In this document: positions 1-8,693 of the stretch, in pieces
Position numbering within the stretch: the stretch's first letter is position 1
How the letters are laid out: each line of letters starts with the position of its first letter
Source of the DNA: Brevibacterium sp. HMSC07C04
GTDB taxonomy: Bacteria > Actinomycetota > Actinomycetes > Actinomycetales > Brevibacteriaceae
Assembly: GCF_001815905.1 (NCBI RefSeq)
Contig: NZ_KV823274.1
Location: 1-44,118 of the forward strand
Length of the DNA stretch: 44,118 nt
Reading direction: 5' to 3'
Notes under the pieces: model-generated
The model's input: only the letters and a program-made list of their open reading frames with translations
Database searches by the model: none
Told to the model about the DNA's origin: nothing
Translations under genes and position numbers: made by a program

Positions 1-877
1 CGACGGCGCTGCGCCGAACGGTCGCCCCGCAGCGCGTGCACGGACCACCGGCTTTTCCGTACACTCCGAGGCTGCGGTCGAAGTATCCGGATTCGCCGTT
101 GACATTGACATACAGCGAATCAAAGCTCGTTCCACCGGCTTCAATGGCCCGGGCCATGACTTCCCGAGCGGCGCGCAGAGTGTTTTCGATCCTGCTGATG
201 CGCAGCCGGTCGGTGCGGGCGGCGGGGTGGACTCTCGCGGCGAAAAGCGCCTCGTCAGCGTAGATATTGCCGATTCCCGACACCAGACTCTGATCCAGCA
301 GAGCCGCCTTGACAGCAACGCGCCGCCCTTTGAGCGTGCGGGCAAGGGCGGCCGCGTCGAAGCCCTCTTCAAAAGGATCCGGTGCAATCCGGGCCGCGGA
401 TGCTGCGACCAGACGCGGCGAACCAATCCCTGTCACAAGCGGTTCCAGGCCAATATGGCCGAAGATCCGCTGATCGACAAAGCGCATCTGCCACTGGGTC
501 CCATCGGCTGAGCGCATGTCGAACACGGCGCGCGTGTGCCGGTGCATGGCTTCTGCGGCGGTGTGGATCCTCACCTGCCCTGACATGCCGAGGTGGAGGG
601 CCACTGCCCAGCCGGACGGCACCTCGGCTGCGGAGTCGGGAAAGACGGTGCCTGCTGCCAGGGGCAGCCACATGAACTTGCCTCGGCGGCACGCCCCTTC
701 GACAAGAGCTCCGGGCACAGCCGCAGTCAGCCTGTCAACGGCGGCGGGCTCGACAGTGCGCTGCGATGTTGTGCCCAGAATCCGCGGGTCGAGCACCCGC
801 ACCGCTTCTATCCGCGAACCGACCGCCCACGGTTCAAGCCCGGCACGGACGTGCTCGACCTCGGGCAGCTCCGGCAT
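1..877 (-). CDS. mutM: formamidopyrimidine-DNA glycosylase (Fpg/MutM), C-terminus cut by window edge
   Basis: Bifunctional glycosylase/AP lyase that removes oxidised purines such as 8-oxoguanine in base excision repair. The protein begins MPELPEVE, with catalytic Pro2 and Glu3. It also has the beta-hairpin Lys motif RRGKF near residue 55, the HLGMSGQVRI segment, and a helix-two-turn-helix with QSLVSGIGNIYADE. The last residues in the window, GPCTRCGATVRR, are the first half of the C-terminal zinc finger; the second CxxC pair lies outside. About 292 codons are present and perhaps 15-25 are missing. The ATG at 875-877 overlaps the rnc stop by one base (TGATG), so translation is probably coupled. 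The rnc-mutM pair is a conserved actinobacterial arrangement. Confidence 0.95.
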   Translation of the reverse strand, partial: MPELPEVEHVRAGLEPWAVGSRIEAVRVLDPRILGTTSQRTVEPAAVDRLTAAVPGALVEGACRRGKFMWLPLAAGTVFPDSAAEVPSGWAVALHLGMSGQVRIHTAAEAMHRHTRAVFDMRSADGTQWQMRFVDQRIFGHIGLEPLVTGIGSPRLVAASAARIAPDPFEEGFDAAALARTLKGRRVAVKAALLDQSLVSGIGNIYADEALFAARVHPAARTDRLRISRIENTLRAAREVMARAIEAGGTSFDSLYVNVNGESGYFDRSLGVYGKAGGPCTRCGATVRRSAV

Positions 878-1587
878 CAGGCGCGGGACCAGTCGGGGTG
901 TTTGGCCCGAATCGCCTTGACAGCGGCTTCTGCTGCAGCGAGTTCGGCATTCTTCTTCGACGTGCCCTCACCGCTGCCCCACGTGGCTGTGCCCAGGCGG
1001 GCGTGCGCTGTGAAGACACGCGCGTGGTCGGGGCCCTCAGAGGTGATGTCGTAGGCAACAACCCCAAGGTTCAAGTCTGCGGCAGCTTCCTGCAGGGTGG
1101 TTTTGTAGTCCATGCCGGCGCCGAGGTTGACGGCGTCGTCGAGCATGGGGTCGACAAACCTGTGCACGAGGTCTTCCGCCGTCTGCCGGCCCTGGCTGAT
1201 GTAGCAGGCGCCGATGATCGCTTCGACCGTGTCAGCGAGGATCGAGTCTTTGTTGCGTCCGCCGGTGAGCTCTTCCCCTTTGCCCAGCAGCAGATAGTCG
1301 CCTATCCGGTACTGGCGGGCCACGGCTGCCAGGGCGCGGGTGTTGACGACGGCGGAGCGCATTTTCGCCAAGCGCCCTTCGGCCATTGCCGGGTTGTTGT
1401 GGAAGAGCCATTCAGTGGCCACCAGCTGCAGCACGGAGTCGCCCAGGAACTCCAAACGCTCATTGGTGGGGATGCCGCCGTTTTCAAAGGCGTAGGAACG
1501 GTGTGTGAGTGAAAGACGAAGCGTCTCGAGATCAATGTCGATCCCGAGACGCTCGTTGAGTTCACGCAGATTCTGCGCTTGAGTCAT
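877..1587 (-). CDS. rnc: ribonuclease III
   Basis: Double-stranded RNA endonuclease for rRNA precursor and mRNA processing. The 236-residue protein carries the RNase III signature NERLEFLGD at residues 42-50. It ends in a double-stranded-RNA-binding domain (from about residue 155, beginning DYKTTLQEAAA, with the late GEGTSKKNAELAAA helix). I chose the ATG at 1585-1587. A longer reading back to 1689 would run through rpmF and adds a non-conserved tail. The ATG lies only 4 bases after the rpmF stop and has no clear Shine-Dalgarno sequence, so reinitiation after rpmF is likely. It sits in the operon DUF177, rpmF, rnc, mutM. Confidence 0.96.
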   Translation of the reverse strand: MTQAQNLRELNERLGIDIDLETLRLSLTHRSYAFENGGIPTNERLEFLGDSVLQLVATEWLFHNNPAMAEGRLAKMRSAVVNTRALAAVARQYRIGDYLLLGKGEELTGGRNKDSILADTVEAIIGACYISQGRQTAEDLVHRFVDPMLDDAVNLGAGMDYKTTLQEAAADLNLGVVAYDITSEGPDHARVFTAHARLGTATWGSGEGTSKKNAELAAAEAAVKAIRAKHPDWSRA

Positions 1588-1591
1588 AGTG

Positions 1592-1795
1592 TCAGGCGTC
1601 AGCGACCTTACGTCCCTTGTATTCAAGGAACAGAGGGTTGCCGTTGGAGTCTTCCACCAGCTTTGCGTGGTGGGGGCGCGAGTACACAACGCGACCGTTC
1701 TCCACAGTCTTGACCAGGCCGGGGACCTGAGCCTTCCACTGCGAACGACGGTGGCGGGTGTTGCTGCGCGACATCTTACGCTTCGGAACAGCCAC
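1592..1795 (-). CDS. rpmF: 50S ribosomal protein L32 (zinc-free form)
   Basis: Large-subunit ribosomal protein of 67 residues. It begins [20 protein letters not shown], the typical L32 N-terminus, and ends [13 protein letters not shown]. There is no cysteine, so this is the C-minus paralogue type that does not bind zinc. The start is GTG at 1793-1795, preceded by an AGAAAGAGAG purine tract. It lies two bases after the DUF177 stop and four bases before rnc, a compact ribosome-biogenesis operon. Pairing with a DUF177/YceD gene is a very common bacterial arrangement. Confidence 0.97.
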   Translation of the reverse strand: MAVPKRKMSRSNTRHRRSQWKAQVPGLVKTVENGRVVYSRPHHAKLVEDSNGNPLFLEYKGRKVADA

Positions 1796-1797
1796 GT

Positions 1798-2313
1798 CTA
1801 GCTCTCTTTCTTCTCTAACTGATGTTTCAGTGCCGCGAGGCGATCGTTGACCGATCCCGCTTCTTCGTCTTCGGGGAATTCGCCGACGGTGTACGTGAAT
1901 TCACCATCGTCGTCGGAGTTCACCGGGTTGAGCGGAAGCGCCATCACGACTGCATCGCGGATGAGCGGTTCGAGGTTGATCTTATCGCGTTCAACGGCGT
2001 AGGAGTCTTCATCTTCTCCAAGTTCGTAGACGAAAAGCTCCTGGACGTCGACCGACAGCGGCAGTTCGAGATCCTCGAGCGTCCGCGCGTCCTGGCCTTT
2101 GGCCAGGGCTTCGAAAGTTCCCGAGGCGTAGATGCCGTCGACAACGCTTTCCAGCCGCAGACTGACCCTGAGCGGATCCCCTTCCGGGACGCCGATCATT
2201 TCGTTCCGCAGATCCTCAGGGGCGGCAACGGTCTCTTCGACGTCCGTCCACGCGCCGGGCTTGTCGGCAATGCCGAGCTTCCGCAGGTCGAGCTGCAGAT
2301 CTTTGCGTTCCAC
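1798..2313 (-). CDS. DUF177/YceD-family protein lacking the usual cysteine cluster
   Basis: The 171-residue acidic protein belongs to the DUF177 (YceD) family, whose genes lie just upstream of rpmF and which is linked to 23S rRNA maturation. The family core is visible: [16 protein letters not shown], the [16 protein letters not shown] segment and [13 protein letters not shown]. Actinobacterial members usually follow this with a cysteine-rich segment containing two CxxC-like pairs. Here that place reads [15 protein letters not shown], with no cysteine anywhere in the protein. The start is GTG at 2311-2313 with GGGGAAG about 6 bases upstream. The exact biochemical role is unproven. Confidence 0.88.
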   Translation of the reverse strand: MERKDLQLDLRKLGIADKPGAWTDVEETVAAPEDLRNEMIGVPEGDPLRVSLRLESVVDGIYASGTFEALAKGQDARTLEDLELPLSVDVQELFVYELGEDEDSYAVERDKINLEPLIRDAVVMALPLNPVNSDDDGEFTYTVGEFPEDEEAGSVNDRLAALKHQLEKKES

Positions 2314-2389
2314 GGCTCTTCCCCTTTCGCGTTTCCCAAGTGTCGATCACCGTCGAAATCAGTGCGCCCCTGATGACACACAGCGCTCT

Positions 2390-2419
2390 ATCATAGTCCA
2401 GTCCGCCACGGCCGGGCAA
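2390..2419 (-). promoter_or_regulatory. promoter for DUF177-rpmF-rnc-mutM
   Basis: On the minus strand TTGCCC (2414-2419) and TATGAT (2390-2395) are separated by 18 bases, a good sigma-70-type match. The transcript would start near 2383 and have a leader of about 70 bases before the GTG of the DUF177 gene. The rest of 2314-2550 holds no gene that I can support. Confidence 0.6.
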
Positions 2420-2508
2420 ATCACCTGCGCACTGTGCAGATAGAGCCCTTTGCACACTGTTCTGTGCTCTGTCGCCGCGGCATCGGAGTGGCTGCCGGCT
2501 TCTGCCCG

Positions 2509-2514
2509 TAGAAT
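2509..2514 (+). promoter_or_regulatory. possible -10 element for the DUF808-nadX operon
   Basis: TAGAAT lies 37 bases upstream of the DUF808 ATG. No good -35 hexamer is seen at the right spacing, so this is a weak assignment. Confidence 0.3.
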
Positions 2515-2550
2515 CATTCTGACCCGCATTTCAACAGTGAGGACCCTCCT

Positions 2551-3540
2551 ATGGCCGGTGGTCTTGCCGCCCTTCTTGACGATGTTGTCGCACTCTCGCG
2601 CGCAGCCGCCGCATCCATCGACGACATCGGTGCTGCCGCCGGGCGCGCTTCGGCCAAGGCCGCCGGCGTTGTCGTCGACGACGCCGCTGTGACTCCGCGC
2701 TATGTCGACGGCTTTTCACCGGCCCGCGAACTTCCCGTGGTGTGGAAGATCGCCCGCGGGTCGATTATCAACAAACTGGTGTTCATCCTGCCTGCGATTA
2801 TGCTGCTCAGCCAGTTTGTCCCCTGGGTGCTCACCCCTCTGCTCATGATCGGCGGGCTCTATCTGAGCTATGAGGGTGCCGAGAAGCTGTGGGAGCTCGC
2901 GCTGGGCCGTTCGCAGGCGAAGGAAGCCCCTGCGGTCGAACGCGGTCCCGAACAGGAAAAGCAGATTGTCCGCGGCGCTGTGCGCACCGACTTCATCCTG
3001 TCGGCCGAAATCATGGTCATCGCGCTGTCCACGGTTGACCACATGGGCTTTTGGACCCGGCTTATCTCACTCGTTGCAGTCGCGCTGTTCATCACCGCTT
3101 TGGTCTACGGGGTCGTCGCCGTCATTGTGAAGATGGACGACATCGGCCTGCACCTGGCGCAGAAGCCGACAACCGAAAAGCTGGGACTCGGCATTGTGAA
3201 GGCCATGCCGATTGTCATGAAGACCCTGTCGATTGTCGGCGTCATCGCCATGCTGTGGGTGGGCGGACACATTCTGCTGGTCGGCATGCACGATCTGGGC
3301 TTCAGTCCCCTCTATGACTTCGTCCACGCCTGTGAAACAGCTGTCGCCTCTGCGACCGGAGCATTCGGGGCCGCCCTGGGCTGGCTGGTCAACACGTTCT
3401 TTTCGGCAGTTTTGGGTGCAGCAGCCGGCACGGTCGCCTTTTGGGCTCTCTACCCCGTGCTCCACAGAAAGGGCGAGGTGAATGCCGACGAAGACGACGC
3501 TGGGGCAGCCGGGCACGACTCTGCGGGGCGGACACAGTGA
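2551..3540 (+). CDS. DUF808-family membrane protein (YedI-like)
   Basis: Integral membrane protein of 329 residues with the DUF808 hallmarks: the N-terminal MAGGLAALLDDVVALSRAAA stretch, then DDIGAAAGRASAKAAGVVVDD. The INKLVFILPAIMLLSQF segment and YLSYEGAEKLWE follow. At least six hydrophobic segments follow residue 70, and the hydrophilic tail after residue 305 is rich in Asp and Gly. The ATG has GAGGA about 9 bases upstream. The family has no established biochemical function. Its stop overlaps the next gene by four bases (GTGA), so it is coupled to a putative aspartate dehydrogenase. Confidence 0.9.
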   Translation: MAGGLAALLDDVVALSRAAAASIDDIGAAAGRASAKAAGVVVDDAAVTPRYVDGFSPARELPVVWKIARGSIINKLVFILPAIMLLSQFVPWVLTPLLMIGGLYLSYEGAEKLWELALGRSQAKEAPAVERGPEQEKQIVRGAVRTDFILSAEIMVIALSTVDHMGFWTRLISLVAVALFITALVYGVVAVIVKMDDIGLHLAQKPTTEKLGLGIVKAMPIVMKTLSIVGVIAMLWVGGHILLVGMHDLGFSPLYDFVHACETAVASATGAFGAALGWLVNTFFSAVLGAAAGTVAFWALYPVLHRKGEVNADEDDAGAAGHDSAGRTQ

Positions 3541-4352
3541 AAGCGCTGCTCATAGGCATGGGCACCATCGCCAACGACATTCGGAGTCTGCTTGAGAACC
3601 GCCCCGTTGAGCTGTGCGGAGCCGTCGTCCACCGTGACACCGACCGTGAGGCCGATATCCCGATCTTCAGCCAGGAGCGCCTGGAAGAGGCTGCCGAAGG
3701 AGCCGATGTCATCGTTGAGTGCGCTGGTGGTGCCGCGGTGCGCGCCTACGCCCAGCGGATAGCCGCGATCGGCAAGCCCTTCGTGCTGACCAGTGTCGGG
3801 GCCCTCGCCCACCAGCCGACTGCCCAGGTGCTGCTGGACATGCCTGACCTGGTGGTCACCAACGGCGCGATCGGCGGTTTCGACGTGCTGCGCTCGGCTG
3901 CTCTGCTCGGTTTTGACCGTGTGTCCATCACCACCACGAAAAAAGCGCCGACCCTCATACAGGACTGGATGAGCGAAGATGAGCGCACTCGGCTGGAGCA
4001 GCTGCCGGAAGGGCAGACTGCGCGCGTGTTTGACGGCGACCCGGCAGAGGCGATTGAGAAGTTCCCCTCGAACCTCAACGTGGCAACAGCGCTGGCATGG
4101 GCAACCGCCGAAAGAGATCTCTCCGACGGCCGTATTTCGCCCGAGTCCCTGCGGGCCTCGCTGGCCAGGGTGCGCGTTGAGCTGATCGGGAATGGATCGG
4201 ATGATCCCACCTGCCACGACATCGAAGCGGCAGGACCCGCGGGTGACTTCACCTTCCGCATCTCCAGTGCGCCCTCACCGCACAACCCGTCGACGAGTGC
4301 ACTCACTGCCATCTCGATCGTGGGCGACCTTCTGGACCTGGCAGGCAGATGA
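3537..4352 (+). CDS. nadX: putative L-aspartate dehydrogenase (NadX-like)
   Basis: Predicted NAD(P)-dependent oxidoreductase of 271 residues that would convert L-aspartate to iminoaspartate, the entry step to NAD synthesis. Visible family features are the N-terminal Rossmann start KALLIGMGTIA and the VECAGGAAVRAYAQR segment. VLTSVGALA, TNGAIGGFDVLRSA and ITTTKKAP follow, then FPSNLNVATALAWAT and the C-terminal domain motif PHNPSTSALTA. The GTG at 3537-3539 overlaps the stop of the DUF808 gene. Reading further upstream in this frame gives only an arginine-rich shadow of that gene. No nadA or nadC lies nearby, so a catabolic or anaplerotic role is also possible. It converges on the MFS gene with two bases between stops. 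Confidence 0.82.
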   Translation: MKALLIGMGTIANDIRSLLENRPVELCGAVVHRDTDREADIPIFSQERLEEAAEGADVIVECAGGAAVRAYAQRIAAIGKPFVLTSVGALAHQPTAQVLLDMPDLVVTNGAIGGFDVLRSAALLGFDRVSITTTKKAPTLIQDWMSEDERTRLEQLPEGQTARVFDGDPAEAIEKFPSNLNVATALAWATAERDLSDGRISPESLRASLARVRVELIGNGSDDPTCHDIEAAGPAGDFTFRISSAPSPHNPSTSALTAISIVGDLLDLAGR

Positions 4353-4354
4353 GC

Positions 4355-5548
4355 TTAACGGTCAGACGCCTGGGCTGATTGCGGGCGCGGTGCCCGCATT
4401 GTGAGTCCTGCCGCCAGCACCAGCACCGAACCGGACAGGAAGAAGATCGCACCGACCCCGGCCAAGGATGCCACGGCAGATGCCGCAACCGGCATGACCA
4501 CCTGTGACAGCCGATTGCCCGCCAGGCGAATCGCCATGACAGCCGCCCGGTTGCCAGATGCCGCGAGCATCGACACCCACGTCATCGTCAGCGGCTGAGT
4601 CAGCCCGAAGGCGAAACCCGACACCACCATAATGAACACCAAAAACGGCACCCACACCCACAGCGGTATGGCAAAAACCGTGATCCCGGCAGCCAACGAC
4701 GACAACCACAGCAGCAGCATCGAATCGAACCGAGCCGTCAGAGAACCCATAACAGCACGCGACACAATCGTGGCTATCGTGCGCACCGTGATGAGAGCGG
4801 TGACCACGACAACAGACAGGCCGTGTTCCTCTCCGATGACCGGCAGATAGGCGCTCATCAGATCAATGGCGGCCAGGGTGGCCATGGAGGCGAAAATTGC
4901 GGACTTCATGCCCGGAGTGCCCAGAAGCGTCAGCGGCGGAACCGCGGCAGCTTTCGCCTGGGCCTTGGCAACCCGCTCGGCGGCGGGACGGCGCATGACA
5001 ACAAGCACACAGGGGAACGCAAGAATCGCGAGCGCACACATCGCCCACAGCCCCGCCTCGGCATTTGGGCCGTCACCGCTGCTCGCCCAGGCAGCGACAG
5101 CCCCCGCAAGCGGCATGCCGAGCGTCTGCCCAATCGACACACCCAGCGTGAGAGTGCCGAAACGAGAATTGAGCTCTCTCGGACCAAAGGAAGCCGGAAT
5201 GAACGCCTGCGACGACACCGTCATGAGCAGCTGTCCCAACCCCAGAAGCATCGAGAACAGCAGGAGAGCCGGTATCCCCGAACACAGTGCGGCACCAGCC
5301 AAAGCTGCAGTACAGGCAGCCGTACCCACCCAGAGGACAGGCACGTACAGGCCGCGGTCCACAAGCCTGCCGACCGCAAGTGCCGCAAACAGCGGAACGA
5401 ACGAATAGGCCGTGACCATCAGACCGACGGCAAAAGCATCCCCGCCCTCAGCCAGGGTCTTATACGACACCATGACCTTTGCAGCATTGAACGTGCCGTG
5501 CAGAAGGACCGTGTGGAGAACGAGCCCGAAAAACCAGCCTGGGCGCAC
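4355..5548 (-). CDS. MFS transporter
   Basis: Major facilitator superfamily permease of 397 residues with about 12 hydrophobic segments. The loop after TM2 carries AVGRLVDRGLYVPVL, a variant of the MFS motif A. The start is GTG at 5546-5548, three bases after the coaD stop, so it is the last gene of the thiL-DAK-recG-rsmD-coaD unit. Substrate cannot be read from sequence; small-molecule efflux is a guess from general similarity. Confidence 0.85.
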   Translation of the reverse strand: MRPGWFFGLVLHTVLLHGTFNAAKVMVSYKTLAEGGDAFAVGLMVTAYSFVPLFAALAVGRLVDRGLYVPVLWVGTAACTAALAGAALCSGIPALLLFSMLLGLGQLLMTVSSQAFIPASFGPRELNSRFGTLTLGVSIGQTLGMPLAGAVAAWASSGDGPNAEAGLWAMCALAILAFPCVLVVMRRPAAERVAKAQAKAAAVPPLTLLGTPGMKSAIFASMATLAAIDLMSAYLPVIGEEHGLSVVVVTALITVRTIATIVSRAVMGSLTARFDSMLLLWLSSLAAGITVFAIPLWVWVPFLVFIMVVSGFAFGLTQPLTMTWVSMLAASGNRAAVMAIRLAGNRLSQVVMPVAASAVASLAGVGAIFFLSGSVLVLAAGLTMRAPRPQSAQASDR

Positions 5549-5551
5549 GGT

Positions 5552-6037
5552 CTACTGGTTCTTCACCGCGTCAAGTGCTGTGAGAACAGGGCTGGGCACC
5601 ATAGATGAAACATCTCCGCCAAGCGCGTGCACTTCCCGAATGAGCGACGACGACACGTGCTCCAAACGCGGCGAGCCGGGCAGAAAAATGGTCTCGATAT
5701 CCCCGATCTCGCTGTTCATCCGCGCCATCGGGAGCTCATAGGCATAGTCGGTGCCGCCTCGTATGCCCTTGACCACACCAACCGCACCCACCTCCCGGCA
5801 GTAGTCCACCAGCAGACCACCGGGCACATCGTCGATTGTGAGATTGTCAGGCCCGCCGGCTTCGGCGAGAGATTCGCGGATCAGCCGGACCCGCTCGGCA
5901 ACGGGAAAGGTGCCGGTCTTGTTCGGATTGTGCACAACGGCTAGCACAACCTCGTCAAAAAGCTTTGCCGCACGCAGCGCCACATCTATGTGTCCCAGGG
6001 TGATCGGGTCGTAGGAGCCCGGGCAGACGACCTTCAT
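5552..6037 (-). CDS. coaD: phosphopantetheine adenylyltransferase
   Basis: Fourth step of coenzyme A synthesis: transfers AMP from ATP to 4'-phosphopantetheine, giving dephospho-CoA. The 161-residue protein has the nucleotidyltransferase motif TLGH in GSYDPITLGHID (residues 8-19), GIRGGTDYAYE near residue 92, and the C-terminal VSSSLIRE motif. Length is normal for the family. Its ATG overlaps the rsmD stop by four bases (ATGA), the widely conserved rsmD-coaD pairing. Confidence 0.97.
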   Translation of the reverse strand: MKVVCPGSYDPITLGHIDVALRAAKLFDEVVLAVVHNPNKTGTFPVAERVRLIRESLAEAGGPDNLTIDDVPGGLLVDYCREVGAVGVVKGIRGGTDYAYELPMARMNSEIGDIETIFLPGSPRLEHVSSSLIREVHALGGDVSSMVPSPVLTALDAVKNQ

Positions 6038-6603
6038 TCTCCGCTCCTCTCAACAAGCCACAGCGCGGTTTCGCCGTGAAGAGACTTCGCGTACACGCTA
6101 AGACTATGCGGCAGCCGGGGCCGAGGCGAACGTGCGCTTCGCTCTATGACAAGAAGCGAAGCATCGTCTTTCAGCAGCAGCGCGGCAGTTTCGAGCAGCT
6201 GGGCAAGCTCGAACTCCCCCAGCGGATAGGGCGGGTCGGCGAAGATGAGATCAAAGCGCTCGTCTGAACCCGCAAGGGCTTCGACGGCCGGCTGGACGGC
6301 GCGCACCTGCACGGAACAGCTGTCGTCGAGATCGAGGGCTCGAATGTTCTTCTTCACGACCTGGGCTGTCTTGCCGGCGCGCTCAACAAAGACTGCGCGG
6401 GCCGCACCTCGGGAGATTGCTTCGAGGCCCAGGGCTCCGGAACCGGCGAACAGGTCAAGGACGTTTGAGTCGGTGAGCATTCCCAGGGAGTCCAGGCGGG
6501 CGAAAAGGGATTCGCGCACCCGGTCAGATGTGGGCCGGGTATCAGACCCAGGAGGGGTGTCGATCCTTCGACCGCCCAGCTGACCTGCGATGATGCGGGT
6601 CAT
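6034..6603 (-). CDS. rsmD: 16S rRNA (guanine(966)-N2)-methyltransferase
   Basis: SAM-dependent methyltransferase that modifies G966 of 16S rRNA. The 189-residue protein begins MTRIIAGQLGGRRI and has RPTSDRVRESLFARL. The SAM-binding motif is VLDLFAGSGALGLEAISRG (residues 48-66), and the catalytic DPPY motif follows in FDLIFADPPYPLGE. It overlaps recG upstream and coaD downstream by four bases each. Confidence 0.96.
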   Translation of the reverse strand: MTRIIAGQLGGRRIDTPPGSDTRPTSDRVRESLFARLDSLGMLTDSNVLDLFAGSGALGLEAISRGAARAVFVERAGKTAQVVKKNIRALDLDDSCSVQVRAVQPAVEALAGSDERFDLIFADPPYPLGEFELAQLLETAALLLKDDASLLVIERSARSPRPRLPHSLSVYAKSLHGETALWLVERSGE

Positions 6604-8693
6604 GACACCTCCATGAGGTCATCGCCCACAAGGCCGTCAACATAGGCCCGCAGTTCGGGTGTTCCGTCCGGGTGAGCATCCATATAGGCGTGTGCCGCAG
6701 TGCGAGCCGCCGCGACAATACCCTCGTCGCGCAGAACCCGCAGATAGCGCAGCGAACTGCGCGAACCCCACTGCCCACGGCCCAGAACATCGCCTTCACG
6801 GCGATTGTCGACATCGTGTTCGGCAATCCGGAACCCGTCCAAGGTGCTGGCGACCGTGGTCAGCCGTCCCACCGCCTCGTCCTCCGTGGTGCGCGAGGTC
6901 ACGAGGAAGCAGATCGCCTGTTCGCCGTCACGGCCGATCCGCCCTCGCAGCTGGTGCAGTGTGGCCAAGCCGAAGCAGTCAGCGTCGAGGATGACCATGG
7001 CGCGCGCTCGGTGGACGTCCACCCCGACCTCGATGACGGTCGTGGAGACGAGAACGTCGATGTCGCCTGCCGTGAATTCCGCCATGACGGCGTCTTTGTC
7101 TTCCTGCGACATCTGTCCGTGCAGTGCCTCAACCCGGCGGCCGGCCAGCCGGGGAACAGAGTTGATTGCGGCGAGCGCAGAGTCGATGCCGAACAGCTCT
7201 GGATCGTCCTCAATCCGACTGACGACGACGTAGGCCTGCAGCCCCGCCTCGACGTGTTCGGCCACGACCTCCCACACGCGATCCATCCAGTGCGGGTGGG
7301 TGCCGAGAGCGACAACGTGGGTGGCGATCTTTTTCGGCCCGCCCGGCATGTCCGTCAGAGTGGACACGTCGAGGTCACCGAAGACCGTCATGGCTACCGT
7401 CCGCGGGATCGGAGTTGCGGTCATGACGAGAGCGTGCGGGATGACTCCCCCGGCTTTTGTGCGCAGGGCTTCGCGCTGGTTGACGCCGAAGCGGTGCTGT
7501 TCGTCGATCACGACCAGGCCGAGGGCCGCAAAGATCGTCGTTTCCGACAGCAGCGCGTGGGTGCCGACGATGATGTCGATCTGCCCGCTGGCCAAATCCA
7601 GCAGGGTGGTGCGCCGCTGAGCCTGCGGTGTCGAACCTGTCAGCAGCGCAATCCGCACCCCTTCGGCACGCGAGAAAAGGGTGTCATCGGTGCGCAGCTG
7701 ACCGAGCATGCGGGAGAAGCTCTCAAAGTGCTGTGCCGCGAGAACTTCCGTGGGAGCCATAATCGCCGCCTGCCGACCGGAGTCAACCGCCTGCAGCATT
7801 GCCCGCATTGCCACGAGAGTCTTACCCGAACCGACGTCACCGTGCAGAAGCCGGTTCATGGGCGAATCCGAATCGAGATCGCGCGAGATCTCCGTGCCCG
7901 CCCGCCGCTGCGATTTGGTCAGCGACCACGGCAGGGACTCATCGAAAGCGGCCAGCAGCCCGTCGACCTTGCCGGGCAGGCGAACGGACTGTTCGGCCTT
8001 AGCCCGCTGCCGCCGACCGTAGAGTTCCGCCTGCAGGGCAAAGGCCTCTTCGAAGCGGAAGCGCGCCATGGCTTCTTTCACATCGGACTCGCTGCCGGGG
8101 CGGTGAATCATGGTGAGGGCCTGGCGAAGACCGGGCAGGCCGTGGTCGACGAGCACTTCTGCGGGGACGGGGTCTGCGAAGTCTTCTGGGCCGAGGGCAT
8201 CGAGGACGGTGCGGATGGTTTTGGCCAGCCGATCGGATGCGAACTGTTTGCTTGACCGGTAGATGGGGATGGGATTTTCGATGTCGCCGCGGTCGATGTA
8301 GTCCTCGTGTCCCAGCCAGCGGGGATTCTGAATCTGCAGGGAGTTTCGGTAGACCTTGATGTCGCCGGTCAGGACCATGCGGGTGCCGGTCTTGAGCTGT
8401 TCTGCGAGGTATTTCTGGTTGAAGAAGGTCGCAGTGATCTTGGCGTGTTCGTCTGCCAGTGTCACTTCGGTGATGGTGCCGCGCCGGTTGCGCATGGGCC
8501 TGGTGTTCACCGATTGGATGGTGGCGTAGACGATTGCTGTCTGCCCAGCCTCCAGTCGACTGATTTCGGTGACGGTGCCGGGGTGGATGTAGGTGCGCGG
8601 GAAGTACCGCAGCAGTTCGCCGACCGTGCTGACGCCCAGCTTGGCGAGCGCTTTTTCATCACGGCTGCTGACGAAGTCTGTCAGTGTTGTCAT
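6600..8693 (-). CDS. recG: ATP-dependent DNA helicase RecG
   Basis: Branch-migrating helicase that remodels stalled forks and Holliday junctions. The 697-residue protein has an N-terminal OB-fold wedge domain (about 1-160). The Walker A GDVGSGKT is near residue 283, the DEQH box near 395, motif III MTATPIPRT near 420 and motif VI QLRGRIGRD near 577. The TRG-like C-terminal region is present. The ATG at 8691-8693 overlaps the stop of the DAK2-domain gene (ATGA). Confidence 0.97.
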   Translation of the reverse strand: MTTLTDFVSSRDEKALAKLGVSTVGELLRYFPRTYIHPGTVTEISRLEAGQTAIVYATIQSVNTRPMRNRRGTITEVTLADEHAKITATFFNQKYLAEQLKTGTRMVLTGDIKVYRNSLQIQNPRWLGHEDYIDRGDIENPIPIYRSSKQFASDRLAKTIRTVLDALGPEDFADPVPAEVLVDHGLPGLRQALTMIHRPGSESDVKEAMARFRFEEAFALQAELYGRRQRAKAEQSVRLPGKVDGLLAAFDESLPWSLTKSQRRAGTEISRDLDSDSPMNRLLHGDVGSGKTLVAMRAMLQAVDSGRQAAIMAPTEVLAAQHFESFSRMLGQLRTDDTLFSRAEGVRIALLTGSTPQAQRRTTLLDLASGQIDIIVGTHALLSETTIFAALGLVVIDEQHRFGVNQREALRTKAGGVIPHALVMTATPIPRTVAMTVFGDLDVSTLTDMPGGPKKIATHVVALGTHPHWMDRVWEVVAEHVEAGLQAYVVVSRIEDDPELFGIDSALAAINSVPRLAGRRVEALHGQMSQEDKDAVMAEFTAGDIDVLVSTTVIEVGVDVHRARAMVILDADCFGLATLHQLRGRIGRDGEQAICFLVTSRTTEDEAVGRLTTVASTLDGFRIAEHDVDNRREGDVLGRGQWGSRSSLRYLRVLRDEGIVAAARTAAHAYMDAHPDGTPELRAYVDGLVGDDLMEVS

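Noticed and set aside
2314..2550. small gene in the gap between the DUF177 and DUF808 genes
   Set aside because: Short frames here have no ribosome site and no recognisable product; the region is better explained by two divergent promoters.
6672..8255. 527-codon plus-strand frame opposite recG
   Set aside because: recG helicase motifs are intact on the minus strand; the plus frame is a composition artefact.
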